Below the pieces are notes generated by a model. That model ran no database searches and was not told where the DNA came from. It was given only the letters and a program-made list of their open reading frames with translations. Source: REEB95 sp050729835 (GTDB lineage: Bacteria > Pseudomonadota > Alphaproteobacteria > ATCC43930 > CGMCC-115725). Taken from it: a stretch of DNA of 64,000 nt. Both the position numbers and the translations under genes were made by a program. Numbering within the stretch: position 1 is the stretch's first letter; each line of letters starts with the position of its first letter. Shown here piece after piece: positions 1 to 8,214 of this stretch. The stretch is from NCBI GenBank assembly GCA_050729835.1, contig JBOHLS010000013.1, forward strand, positions 17,005 through 81,004. Direction: 5' to 3'.

Positions 1-110
1 CGCTCAAATCGCTCAAGGCGCGCGACAAGAATTGCCGCATCGTGCGCCGCAAGGGCCGCGTCTACGTCATCAACAAGACCAATCCGCGATACAAAGCCCG
101 ACAGGGCTGA
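1..110 (+). CDS. rpmJ: 50S ribosomal protein L36, 3' part (5' end outside window)
   Basis: Reading from base 3 the last 35 codons give a tail ending in [12 protein letters not shown], the signature end of the short bacterial L36 (about 41 residues), preceded by [10 protein letters not shown]36 binds 23S rRNA late in assembly of the large subunit. A cysteine (KNCRIV) is present, but the full Cys/His zinc set of the longer L36 form is absent, so this is the zinc-free type. An intrinsic terminator follows 22 bases after the stop, so this is the end of its transcript. Only about six N-terminal residues lie outside the window. Confidence 0.93.
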   Translation, partial: LKSLKARDKNCRIVRRKGRVYVINKTNPRYKARQG

Positions 111-131
111 CAGCCGCTGGTGCCGCCGTTT

Positions 132-160
132 AAAAAAACCGCGCTTCGCCGCGGTTTTTT
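132..160 (+). terminator. Intrinsic terminator after rpmJ
   Basis: Perfect 11-bp inverted repeat (133-143 with 150-160) whose outer pairs are six A/T pairs, with a six-base loop and a T run on the 3' side. It separates rpmJ from the glycolate oxidase operon. Confidence 0.85.
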
Positions 161-182
161 GTTGTTGGCAGGGGGGCTGCCC

Positions 183-1691
183 ATGCCCAACATGGCCGCC
201 ATGCTGATGCCCGAGCCCGATGCCGCGGTGATCGCTCGCCGGAGCGCGATCGCGGACGACCTGCGCCGGCTTTGTGCCGCGTCGGATGCGGTCATCGAAT
301 CCGAGAACGAACGCCGCCCGTACGAGACCGACGCGCTCACCGCCTATCGGACGCTGCCGTTGCTGGTGGTGCTGCCGGTGACGACCGAGGAAGTGTCGCG
401 GGTTCTGGCGTATTGCCACAAGGCGGCGCTCAAGGTGGTGCCGCGCGGCGCCGGCACCTCGCTGTCGGGTGGCTCCCTGCCGCTCGCGGACGGCATCGTC
501 CTCGGGCTCTCCAAGTTGAACCGCATTCTCGAAATCGACTACGACAACCGCTGCGCCGTGGTGCAGCCGGGCGTCACCAACCTCGGCATCACCAACGCGG
601 TGCAGCACGCCGGCTTCTATTACGCGCCCGATCCGTCGAGCCAGATTGCGTGCTCGATCGGCGGCAACGTCGCCGAGAATTCGGGTGGCGTGCATTGCCT
701 CAAATACGGCCTAACCACCAACAATGTCCTCGGCATCGAGATGGTGCTGATCGATGGCACGGTCGTGCGTCTCGGCGGCAAGCATCTCGACAGCGGCGGT
801 TACGACCTGCTCGGCGTGATGGTCGGGTCCGAAGGCCTCTTGGGCGTGGTGACCGAGGTCACGGTGCGACTGCTGCGCAAGCCGGCGACGGCGCGCGCCC
901 TGCTGCTCGGATTCTCCTCGAACGAAAGCGCCGGCGCCTGCGTCGCCGCGATCATCGGTGCCGGCATCGTTCCCGGCGGCATGGAGATGATGGACAAGCT
1001 GGCGATCCACGCGGTCGAGGATTTCGTCCAGGCCGGCTATCCGCTGGACGTCGAGGCGCTGCTGATCGTCGAACTCGACGGCCCGCCGGCCGAGGTCGAC
1101 CACCTGATCGACCAAGTGGAACAGATCGCCAGGCGTTGCGGCACGGTGTCGGTGCGCGTCTCGAACAGCGACGAGGAGCGTCTGACGTTTTGGGCCGGAC
1201 GCAAAGCGGCCTTCCCGGCGGTGGGGCGCATCTCGCCCGATTATTATTGCGTCGATCCGACGATTCCGCGCGCCAAGCTACCCGACGTCCTGAGATACAT
1301 GGCCGAGCTCTCCAAGAAATACGGCCTGCGCGTCGCCAACGTGTTCCACGCCGGCGACGGCAACCTCCACCCGCTGATCCTCTACGACGCCAACCGGCCC
1401 GACGATCTGGCGCGGACCGAGCGCTTCGGCGCCGACATCATGCGGTATTGCGTCGAAGTCGGCGGCTGTCTCAGCGGCGAGCACGGTGTTGGCGTCGAGA
1501 AGCGCGACCTGATGGGCAGCATGTTCGATGCGGCCGATTTGCAGCAGCAGCAGCGCCTCAAATGCGCGTTCGATCCCGCCGGCCTGCTCAACCCTGGCAA
1601 GGTCTTTCCGCAGCTCCATCGCTGCGCCGAGCTCGGCCGACTCCACGTCCACCACGGTCAGGTGCGCTTTCCCGACCTGCCGCGGTTCTGA
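183..1691 (+). CDS. glcD: Glycolate oxidase subunit GlcD (FAD-linked oxidase)
   Basis: Catalytic FAD subunit of membrane-associated glycolate dehydrogenase (GlcDEF), which oxidises glycolate to glyoxylate; 502 residues, normal for GlcD. The PCMH-type FAD domain shows VPRGAGTSLSGG near residue 85 and a second glycine-rich stretch (IGGNVAENSGG) near 160. The C-terminal FAD-oxidase domain has HAGDGNLHP near 390 and SGEHGVGVEKRD near 430. The frame is open back to 120, but the ATG at 183 has an AGGGGGG site six bases upstream and starts beyond the terminator, so 183 is preferred. First gene of glcDEF, with 8 bases to glcE. A D-lactate or other 2-hydroxyacid substrate cannot be excluded, but the three-gene set argues for glycolate. 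Confidence 0.92.
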   Translation: MPNMAAMLMPEPDAAVIARRSAIADDLRRLCAASDAVIESENERRPYETDALTAYRTLPLLVVLPVTTEEVSRVLAYCHKAALKVVPRGAGTSLSGGSLPLADGIVLGLSKLNRILEIDYDNRCAVVQPGVTNLGITNAVQHAGFYYAPDPSSQIACSIGGNVAENSGGVHCLKYGLTTNNVLGIEMVLIDGTVVRLGGKHLDSGGYDLLGVMVGSEGLLGVVTEVTVRLLRKPATARALLLGFSSNESAGACVAAIIGAGIVPGGMEMMDKLAIHAVEDFVQAGYPLDVEALLIVELDGPPAEVDHLIDQVEQIARRCGTVSVRVSNSDEERLTFWAGRKAAFPAVGRISPDYYCVDPTIPRAKLPDVLRYMAELSKKYGLRVANVFHAGDGNLHPLILYDANRPDDLARTERFGADIMRYCVEVGGCLSGEHGVGVEKRDLMGSMFDAADLQQQQRLKCAFDPAGLLNPGKVFPQLHRCAELGRLHVHHGQVRFPDLPRF

Positions 1692-1699
1692 GCCCGCGC

Positions 1700-2878
1700 G
1701 TGAGCCGGTTCCGCCCCGCCGACGAAAAGCAGCTGGTCGAGATCGTCTCGGCGGCGCTCGCCCATGAGGAGCCGCTCGAGGTCGTCGCCGGCGGCAGCAA
1801 GCGCGACCTCGGCCGGCCGCCGCAGCTGCCGCACACCCTCGATGTCGGCGGCTTTGCCGGCATCCGCCTCTATGAGCCCGAGGAGCTGGTGCTGACTGCA
1901 GGCGCGGCCACGCCGCTGGCCGAGATCGAGCGGAATCTGGCCGCCACGCGCCAGATGCTGGCTTTCGAGCCCGGCGATTGGCGGGCGTTGCTCGGCTCGA
2001 CCGCGGCCCGTCAGACCCTGGGCGGCATCGTGGCTTGCAACCTGTCCGGGCCGCGCCGCATCCGCCAGGGCGCGGCGCGCGATCATTTTCTCGGCGTTGC
2101 GGCGATCAGCGGCTGGGGCGAGGCGTTCAAGGCGGGCGGCCGCGTGGTCAAGAACGTCACCGGCTACGATCTGTGCAAGCTTCTGGCCGGCTCGTACGGC
2201 ACGCTCGCGGTGATGACCGAGATCACCGTCAAAGTGCTGCCGGCGCCGGAGGCGACGCGCACCATCGTCCTGAATGGCCTCGACGACGCCCGCGCCGTCG
2301 CCGCCATGACCAACGGCCTCAATTCGTCGCACGAAGTGTCGGGTGCGGCGCACCTGCCCAAGATTGACGGACGTCCGCGCACCCTCCTGCGCGTCGAAGG
2401 GCCAGTGCCGTCCGTCGCGGCACGGTCGGCCGCGCTGCGCGAAGAGCTCAAGCCGTTCGGCTCGGTGGAAATCATTGGCGACGGCGAATCCGTCGAGCTC
2501 TGGGCCGCGGTGCGCGACGCGCGGCCGCTGGCGACCGGCGGCCGGGTCGTCTGGCGGGTATCGCTGGCGCCCACCGGCGCACCGGCTTTTCTCGGCGCCG
2601 TGCGCGCCGCGCTCGATGTCGACTATCTTCTCGACTGGGGCGGCGGCCTAGTCTGGCTGGCGGTGCAGGGCGCTGAAGACGGCGGTGCCGGGCCAATCCG
2701 CGCGGCGCTCGGCGGCCGGGGTCACGCCACGCTGATCCGCGCGCCGGCCGCGTTGCGCGCGGCGGTTCCCGCCTTCGAACCGTTGCTGCCGGCGTTGGCC
2801 GCGCTGACCGCGCGCGTCAAGGACGGCTTCGATCCCAAGCGAATCTTGAATCGCGGCCGGCTTTATCCCGATCTTTAG
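1700..2878 (+). CDS. glcE: Glycolate oxidase FAD-binding subunit GlcE
   Basis: Second flavin-binding subunit of glycolate dehydrogenase; 392 residues with an N-terminal PCMH FAD domain (GGSKRDLG near residue 31; LGGIVACNLSGPRR near 107; VKNVTGYDLCKL near 150) and the closing FDPKRILNRGRLYPDL typical of GlcE. The frame runs open far upstream through glcD, so the start must be chosen by position: the GTG at 1700 begins 8 bases after the glcD stop and gives the family's usual short N-terminus (MSRFRPADEKQL). It is translated between glcD and glcF, probably from one transcript. Confidence 0.9.
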   Translation: MSRFRPADEKQLVEIVSAALAHEEPLEVVAGGSKRDLGRPPQLPHTLDVGGFAGIRLYEPEELVLTAGAATPLAEIERNLAATRQMLAFEPGDWRALLGSTAARQTLGGIVACNLSGPRRIRQGAARDHFLGVAAISGWGEAFKAGGRVVKNVTGYDLCKLLAGSYGTLAVMTEITVKVLPAPEATRTIVLNGLDDARAVAAMTNGLNSSHEVSGAAHLPKIDGRPRTLLRVEGPVPSVAARSAALREELKPFGSVEIIGDGESVELWAAVRDARPLATGGRVVWRVSLAPTGAPAFLGAVRAALDVDYLLDWGGGLVWLAVQGAEDGGAGPIRAALGGRGHATLIRAPAALRAAVPAFEPLLPALAALTARVKDGFDPKRILNRGRLYPDL

Positions 2879-2883
2879 CGCCC

Positions 2884-4167
2884 ATGCAAACCCGCTTCTC
2901 GCCCGTTCAGCTCGCCGACCCGGATATCGCGGAGGCGAACAAGATTCTCCGCACCTGCGTCCATTGCGGGTTCTGCAACGCGACCTGTCCGACCTATGTC
3001 CTGCTCGGCGACGAGCTCGATGGTCCGCGCGGCCGCATCTACCTGATCAAGGACATGCTCGAGAACGATCGACCGGCGAGCAAGGAGATCGCGACCCATC
3101 TCGATCGCTGCCTCTCGTGCCTCGCCTGTATGACCACCTGTCCATCTGGCGTCCATTACATGCACCTGATCGACGAGGGCCGCCGCCACGTCGAAGCGAC
3201 CTATCGCCGGCCGATCGTCGAGCGGCTCCTCCGCAATTTTCTTGCCCTCGTCATGCCGCGCACCGATCGCTTCCGCATGGCGATGCGCGCCGCGCGTGTG
3301 GTCAAGCCGATCCTGAGCGCACTGCCGGGGCGGATCGGTGCCATGGGCAAGCTGATCCCGGCCAAGCTTCCGGCGCCGGGCGTGGCCGATGGCGCGCGCG
3401 TCTTTCCCGCCGCCGGCCCGCGTCGCAAGCGCGTCGCGCTCTTGGTCGGCTGCGTCCAGCCGGTACTCGATCCGGCGATTAACGACGCGACCGTGCGGCT
3501 GCTGACGCGTCACGGCTGCGAGGTCGTGATCGCTTCCGGTGCCGGGTGCTGCGGCTCGCTGACCCATCACATGGGCCGCGATGCGCGCGCTTACGTCCGC
3601 GCAAATGTCGATGCCTGGATGCGCGAGCTCGAAACCGGCGAGCTCGACGCGATCGTCGTCAATGCTTCGGGTTGCGGCACGACGGTCAAGGATTACGGCT
3701 TCATGTTGCGCGCCGATCCGGCTTATGCCGCCAAGGCCGCCAGGATCTCGGCGCTGGCGCTGGACGTGAGCGAATTCGTGGCGACATTGACATTGATGCC
3801 GAGCTCGGCCGTAGCGGCGGGGCGCCGCGTCGCCTATCACTCGGCCTGCTCGCTGCAACACGGACAGCGCGTGCATGCGCAGCCCAAAGCGCTCCTCGCC
3901 GAGGCGGGGTTCACCGTTCTCGATCCACCCGAGGCGCATCTCTGCTGCGGCTCGGCCGGTACCTACAACTTGCTCCAGCCGGTCATTGCCGACCGCTTGC
4001 GCCAGCGCAAGGTCGCCAACCTCGAAAGCATCAAGCCCGATATCGTCGTCGCCGGCAATATCGGCTGCATCGCCCAGATCGCCGCCGGCACGAAGCTGCC
4101 CGTCGTCCACACTGTCGAGCTGCTCGATTGGGCGACCGGCGGCCCGAAGCCGCCCGCGATCGTCTAA
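2884..4167 (+). CDS. glcF: Glycolate oxidase iron-sulfur subunit GlcF
   Basis: Electron-transfer subunit of glycolate dehydrogenase, passing electrons from the flavin subunits towards the quinone pool. 427 residues. Two 4Fe-4S motifs are visible: CVHCGFCNATCP near residues 25-36 and CLSCLACMTTCP near 76-87. Two CCG domains follow (GAGCCGSLTHH near 219, HLCCGSAGTYN near 351), the standard GlcF/heterodisulfide-reductase layout. It starts 5 bases after glcE. Its stop overlaps the stop of the convergent TVP38-type gene by four bases, leaving no room for a separate terminator. Confidence 0.93.
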   Translation: MQTRFSPVQLADPDIAEANKILRTCVHCGFCNATCPTYVLLGDELDGPRGRIYLIKDMLENDRPASKEIATHLDRCLSCLACMTTCPSGVHYMHLIDEGRRHVEATYRRPIVERLLRNFLALVMPRTDRFRMAMRAARVVKPILSALPGRIGAMGKLIPAKLPAPGVADGARVFPAAGPRRKRVALLVGCVQPVLDPAINDATVRLLTRHGCEVVIASGAGCCGSLTHHMGRDARAYVRANVDAWMRELETGELDAIVVNASGCGTTVKDYGFMLRADPAYAAKAARISALALDVSEFVATLTLMPSSAVAAGRRVAYHSACSLQHGQRVHAQPKALLAEAGFTVLDPPEAHLCCGSAGTYNLLQPVIADRLRQRKVANLESIKPDIVVAGNIGCIAQIAAGTKLPVVHTVELLDWATGGPKPPAIV

Positions 4168-4838
4168 CGCTTCCAGAACCGCGGCAGCACGATCGAGACC
4201 AGCAACGCCACCGCGCCGATGACGATGGGCACGATCCAATCGGCGTGGCCGCCGGCGATCCGGCCACCGGCGGCCGCCAGGTCGACATAGGCGATGGTCA
4301 TCGGCAACTGGCCGAGGAACGAGCCGACCGTATAGGGCCCGAGGTCGATGCGCGTCAGCCCGAGCGCGTAGTTCGACAGGCTGTGCGGAATCACCGGGAT
4401 GAGGCGCAGCGCCGTCACGGCGCGCCAGCCGCCGCGCTCCGCCTTGAGTAGAACCGGGCCGAAGCGCGGCAGGCTTTCGAGATCGAGCCAGCCGCTGTTG
4501 ACGTAGCGCGCCACCAGGAAGCCGGCAATCGCGCCGAGCGTGCCGCCGAGCGCGGCCCAGAACACGCCCCACCATGCGCCGAACAGCAGACCCGCCGCCA
4601 CCGCGAGCAGCGTGCGGGGTATGAACAGCAGGCTGGCAACCATCTGCAAGACCAGGAACACCAACGGCGCCGCCGGATAAGCGGCGATGTCGTTGCGCAA
4701 CGCGACCGGATCGAGCGCAGCGCGTTCGTGCCAGGCCACGGCCAGGCCAATCGCGAGCAGTAGCAACAACAGCACGCGTCCGACCATCCGGACGCGTCGC
4801 AACGGCGGGGCCGTGCCGGATTGCTCGACGCGCATCAT
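4164..4838 (-). CDS. TVP38/TMEM64 (DedA-like, SNARE-associated) membrane protein
   Basis: Predicted inner-membrane protein of 224 residues with about six hydrophobic segments. The VTT/DedA signature is visible: FIPRTLLAVAAGLLFG, then a glycine-rich segment ending in GAIAGFLVARY, and later LRLIPVIPHSLSNYALG. Family members are implicated in lipid scrambling or membrane homeostasis; no substrate can be read here. The start ATG overlaps the stop of the upstream glycosyltransferase gene as ATGA, so the two are translationally coupled. That pairing suggests a lipid-linked sugar or envelope role, which is inference. Confidence 0.85.
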   Translation of the reverse strand: MMRVEQSGTAPPLRRVRMVGRVLLLLLLAIGLAVAWHERAALDPVALRNDIAAYPAAPLVFLVLQMVASLLFIPRTLLAVAAGLLFGAWWGVFWAALGGTLGAIAGFLVARYVNSGWLDLESLPRFGPVLLKAERGGWRAVTALRLIPVIPHSLSNYALGLTRIDLGPYTVGSFLGQLPMTIAYVDLAAAGGRIAGGHADWIVPIVIGAVALLVSIVLPRFWKR

Positions 4839-5548
4839 TCTTCGCGGATTTCGGGATTGACGGCGCGCCGCTTGAGCCACAACACGCCGACGAGATCGAC
4901 GATGCCGACCCACAGCCGGTCGAATACCCGGTAATTCGAGATGCCGCCGCCGCGGGGCCGGTGGTTGACGGCGACCGACTGCACGCGGCCGCCCTGGCGC
5001 AGCGTCAATGCTGGCAGGAAGCGGTGGTTGTGGTCGAAGAACGGCAGGTCGAGATAAAGCGCGCGCGGAAACAGCTTGAGGCCGCAGCCGGTGTCCGGCG
5101 TGCCGTCGTCCAACAGCCGCGCGCGGACGCGGTTGGCGATGCGCGACGCCAGCCGCTTGACGGCGCTGTCGCGCCGCTTCTGGCGCCTGCCGGCGATCAT
5201 CAGCGGCGCATCCGGGCTCTGCCGCGCCAGTTCCCACAGGCGCGGAATGTCCGCCGGGTCGTTCTGGCCGTCGCCGTCGAGCGTCGCGATCCAGGGGCTT
5301 CGTGCCGTCTTGACGCCGGAGCGGATGGCCGCGCTCTGGCCCGAGCGTCGGGCATGACGCAGCACGCGCAGCCGCGCGAAATCCGCCTTGACGCCGCGCA
5401 GCACGTCGGCGGTGCCGTCGATGCTGCCGTCGTCGATCACAATCACCTCGTAATCGGCGCGGCCGTCGAGGGCGGCGCGAATCTCCCGCACTAGCGGCCC
5501 GATATTCGCCGCCTCGTTGCGGACGGGGATGACGATCGAAAGGTCCAT
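4835..5548 (-). CDS. Family 2 glycosyltransferase (dolichol-phosphate mannosyltransferase-like)
   Basis: GT-A fold glycosyltransferase of 237 residues. It begins LSIVIPVRNEAANIGPLV, has the nucleotide-sugar motif VIVIDDGSIDGT near residue 37 and the metal-binding LDGDGQNDP near 90, with DTGCGLKLFPR further on, all typical of DPM1/undecaprenyl-phosphate glycosyltransferases. There is no C-terminal membrane anchor, so it probably acts at the cytoplasmic face, perhaps together with the coupled TVP38-type membrane protein (ATGA overlap). The acceptor lipid and donor sugar are not determinable from sequence. Confidence 0.87.
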   Translation of the reverse strand: MDLSIVIPVRNEAANIGPLVREIRAALDGRADYEVIVIDDGSIDGTADVLRGVKADFARLRVLRHARRSGQSAAIRSGVKTARSPWIATLDGDGQNDPADIPRLWELARQSPDAPLMIAGRRQKRRDSAVKRLASRIANRVRARLLDDGTPDTGCGLKLFPRALYLDLPFFDHNHRFLPALTLRQGGRVQSVAVNHRPRGGGISNYRVFDRLWVGIVDLVGVLWLKRRAVNPEIREE

Positions 5549-5650
5549 GGATGGTTAACCGCCGGGCGGCGACGGAGTGTGGCACATGTGACGCGCCTTC
5601 GGCCACGGAAACAGGGATGTTTTAAGCCTTGCCTTCGTACCAATCTCATC

Positions 5651-6985
5651 ATGGTTGCGTCTGCCGCCCTCGACGCCGTCGTCGCCTCCACCCGCTTTGG
5701 GTATGCCGCGCGGGGCGACGAGCTGGGCGCCATCGCGGCCGATCCGCACGGCTGGGTTTTGCGCCAGATCGGGCAGCCGGTGCGGCCGGCGTTCTCCGCC
5801 GACCTGCCCACGTCACAGCGCATGGTGGCGATGCTGTTCGAGATGCGCCGCGACAAGCAGCAAGCCGACCGCAAAGCCTTCAACCAGCGGGTCCGCGACG
5901 TCTATCTGACGGAGCTCGCCGCGCGCACCGATGCCGCCGTATCGAGCTCGACGCCCTTCATCGAGCGCCTGGTGCATTTCTGGAGCAACCACTTCACCGT
6001 CTCGGGCTTCCGCCCGTTCGTGCGCGGCTTCGCCTTCGCCTTCGAGCGCGAGGCGATCCGCCCGTACGTCACCGGCCGCTTCGTCGACATGCTGCTGGCG
6101 GCCGAGCGGCATCCGGCGATGCTGCTCTATCTCGACAACGCGCTTTCGATCGGTCCCGATTCCCTCGTCGGCCTGCGACGCAACAAGGGCATCAACGAGA
6201 ATTTCGGCCGCGAGATGCTCGAGCTGCACACGCTCGGCGTCGACGGCGGCTATACCCAGGCGGACGTCATCGCACTGGCGAAAATCCTGACCGGCTGGTC
6301 GGTGGCGCGGCTCAACGACGCGGAACCGGGTACGTTCAAGTTCTATCCTCAGATCCACGAGCCGGGCCCGAAGCAGCTGCTCGGCAAGGTCTATGCCGAG
6401 GCCGGCGAGCAGGAGGGGATTGCGGCGCTGCGCGATCTGGCAAGCCACCCCGCGACCGCGCATCATATCGCCTTCAAGCTGGCACGGCATTTCATCGCCG
6501 ACCAGCCGCCGAAGGCCGAGGTCGATCGGATCGCCAAGGTGTTCCGCGATACCGGCGGCAATCTGGCAGCGGTGAGCAAGGCCGTCGTCGCCTCGGAGGC
6601 GGCGTGGACCAAGCCGTTCGACAAGCTGCGGACGCCCGGCGACATGGTGACTGCCGCCTGCCGCGCCGCCGATTTCGCGCCGCCGGCGCCGATGCTGACT
6701 GCCGGCCTGCGCACGCTCAACCAGATGCCGTTCTATGCGCCGTCGCCCGCCGGCTGGCCGGACGACGCCGCGTCCTGGATTTCGCCCGAGGCGGTGCTGC
6801 ATCGCGCCGAATGGTGCGAGACCTTTGCCAATCGCCTTCCCGGCCCGCTCGATCCGATCATGCTGGCCAGCGCCACGCTGGGCGAGGCCTTGCCGGCCGA
6901 TACGCTGCAGGCGATTCGCCGCGCGCCGTCGCGCCGCGCCGGCGTCGCCTTGCTGCTGGCCGCGCCCGAATTCCAGAGGCGGTGA
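5651..6985 (+). CDS. DUF1800 family protein
   Basis: 444-residue DUF1800 protein, with the family core visible as ERLVHFWSNHFTVS near residue 100 and NENFGREMLELHTLGVDGGYT near 180-200. Function is not established for the family. No signal peptide is evident from the ATG at 5651; an upstream extension in the same frame (to 5579) gives no better N-terminus. The DUF1501 gene follows after 5 bases, the usual partner in bacteria, so the two products very probably work together. Divergent from the glycosyltransferase gene, with a shared 100-base promoter region. Confidence 0.88.
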   Translation: MVASAALDAVVASTRFGYAARGDELGAIAADPHGWVLRQIGQPVRPAFSADLPTSQRMVAMLFEMRRDKQQADRKAFNQRVRDVYLTELAARTDAAVSSSTPFIERLVHFWSNHFTVSGFRPFVRGFAFAFEREAIRPYVTGRFVDMLLAAERHPAMLLYLDNALSIGPDSLVGLRRNKGINENFGREMLELHTLGVDGGYTQADVIALAKILTGWSVARLNDAEPGTFKFYPQIHEPGPKQLLGKVYAEAGEQEGIAALRDLASHPATAHHIAFKLARHFIADQPPKAEVDRIAKVFRDTGGNLAAVSKAVVASEAAWTKPFDKLRTPGDMVTAACRAADFAPPAPMLTAGLRTLNQMPFYAPSPAGWPDDAASWISPEAVLHRAEWCETFANRLPGPLDPIMLASATLGEALPADTLQAIRRAPSRRAGVALLLAAPEFQRR

Positions 6986-6990
6986 CATCC

Positions 6991-8214
6991 ATGGCCTGCT
7001 GCACCCCGTCGCGTCGTCGCTTCCTTGGCCTGGTCGCCGGCGGCACCGGTGTCTTCGCGCTCGCCTCGCTGCCGGGCGCGGTCTTCGCCGCAGCGCCCGG
7101 CGACCGGCGCTTCGTCGTGGTCCTCTTGCGCGGCGCGCTCGACGGCATGGCGGCGGTCGCGCCCGTCGGCGATCCGCTCTATCGGGAAAAACGCGACGCA
7201 ATCGCGCTCAAGCCGCCGGGTGGGGCGGGCGGCACGATCGCGCTCGACCGGTTCTTCGCCCTGCATCCGGCGCTCGGCGCGATCGAGCCCTATTACCGCC
7301 GCGGCGAGCTTCTCTTCGTCCACGCGGCAGGCAACGGCTACCACACGCGCTCCCATTTCGACGCCCAGGATATGATGGAGAGCGGGTTATCGGTGAAGCG
7401 CGGCGAGAGCGACGGCTGGCTCAATCGCGCCATCGTGCTGCTGCAAGGCGGCGACCGAGCGCGGCTCGGCCTGGCAGTCGGCGGCGCCGTGCCGCTGATC
7501 CTGCGCGGCAAGGCGCAGGTGGCCAGTTGGGAGCCGCAAGGCATCGGTGCTATCGACAACGACTTGGTCGCCGCGCTCGGGCCGATTTACGCGCGCGATC
7601 CGTTGCTCGGCCCGGCGCTCGCCGAGGGCATCAAGGCCCAGGCGTTCTCGAACGCGGTGCTCGGCGGCGATGCCATGGCCAAAGGCGGCATGGGCTTTGG
7701 GCCGAAGGCGTTCGCCGCCTTGGCCGAAGCCGCCGGCAAGCTGATCGCCGCGCCGCGTGGCCCGCGCATCGCCGCGCTCGACATGGGCGGCTGGGACACG
7801 CACGTCAATCAGGGTGCCGAGACCGGCCGCCTGGCGCAGAACATGGAGGGCTTCGCCGCCGGGCTCGACGCCCTGGCCAAGGCGCTGGGTCCGGCCTGGC
7901 GCCAGACGGTCGTCGTCGCCGTCACCGAATTCGGCCGCACGGTCGCCGTCAATGGCAACAACGGCACCGATCACGGCACCGCTTCGGTGCTGTTCGTCAT
8001 GGGCGGTGCCGTGCAGGGCGGGTGCGTTGCCGGCGACTGGCCCGGATTGGCGCAGCTGCAGGACAATCGCGATCTGCGCATGACCACGGATGCGCGCGCG
8101 GTGATGAAAGGTGTGTTGCACGACCATTTCGGGCTCGAACGCGCCGCGCTCGATAGCAAAGTCTTCCCGGATACGGCCGGGCTCAAGCCGTTCGGCGGGC
8201 TCTTGCGCGCCTAA
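6991..8214 (+). CDS. DUF1501 family protein, Tat-exported
   Basis: 407-residue DUF1501 protein (alkaline-phosphatase-like superfamily by family knowledge). The N-terminus has a twin-arginine signal, SRRRFLGLVAGG, followed by a hydrophobic stretch and an AxA-like site (VFAAAP). Core motifs include LRGALDGMAAVAP, NGYHTRSHFDAQDMME, ALDMGGWDTHVNQG and VAVTEFGRTVAVNG-NGTDHG, the expected metal-site histidines and aspartates. Start ATG at 6991 is 5 bases after the DUF1800 stop. Its stop abuts the stop of pyk on the other strand. Role unknown; probably a periplasmic enzyme. Confidence 0.88.
   Translation: MACCTPSRRRFLGLVAGGTGVFALASLPGAVFAAAPGDRRFVVVLLRGALDGMAAVAPVGDPLYREKRDAIALKPPGGAGGTIALDRFFALHPALGAIEPYYRRGELLFVHAAGNGYHTRSHFDAQDMMESGLSVKRGESDGWLNRAIVLLQGGDRARLGLAVGGAVPLILRGKAQVASWEPQGIGAIDNDLVAALGPIYARDPLLGPALAEGIKAQAFSNAVLGGDAMAKGGMGFGPKAFAALAEAAGKLIAAPRGPRIAALDMGGWDTHVNQGAETGRLAQNMEGFAAGLDALAKALGPAWRQTVVVAVTEFGRTVAVNGNNGTDHGTASVLFVMGGAVQGGCVAGDWPGLAQLQDNRDLRMTTDARAVMKGVLHDHFGLERAALDSKVFPDTAGLKPFGGLLRA

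Noticed and set aside
272..2878. 868-codon frame as a GlcD-GlcE fusion
   Set aside because: The first 476 codons are out of frame with glcD and non-coding in style; glcE starts at GTG 1700.
2875..4575. 566-codon open frame on the minus strand
   Set aside because: Antisense to glcF with a repetitive Arg/Ala/Asp/Gly composition; a GC-rich shadow frame.
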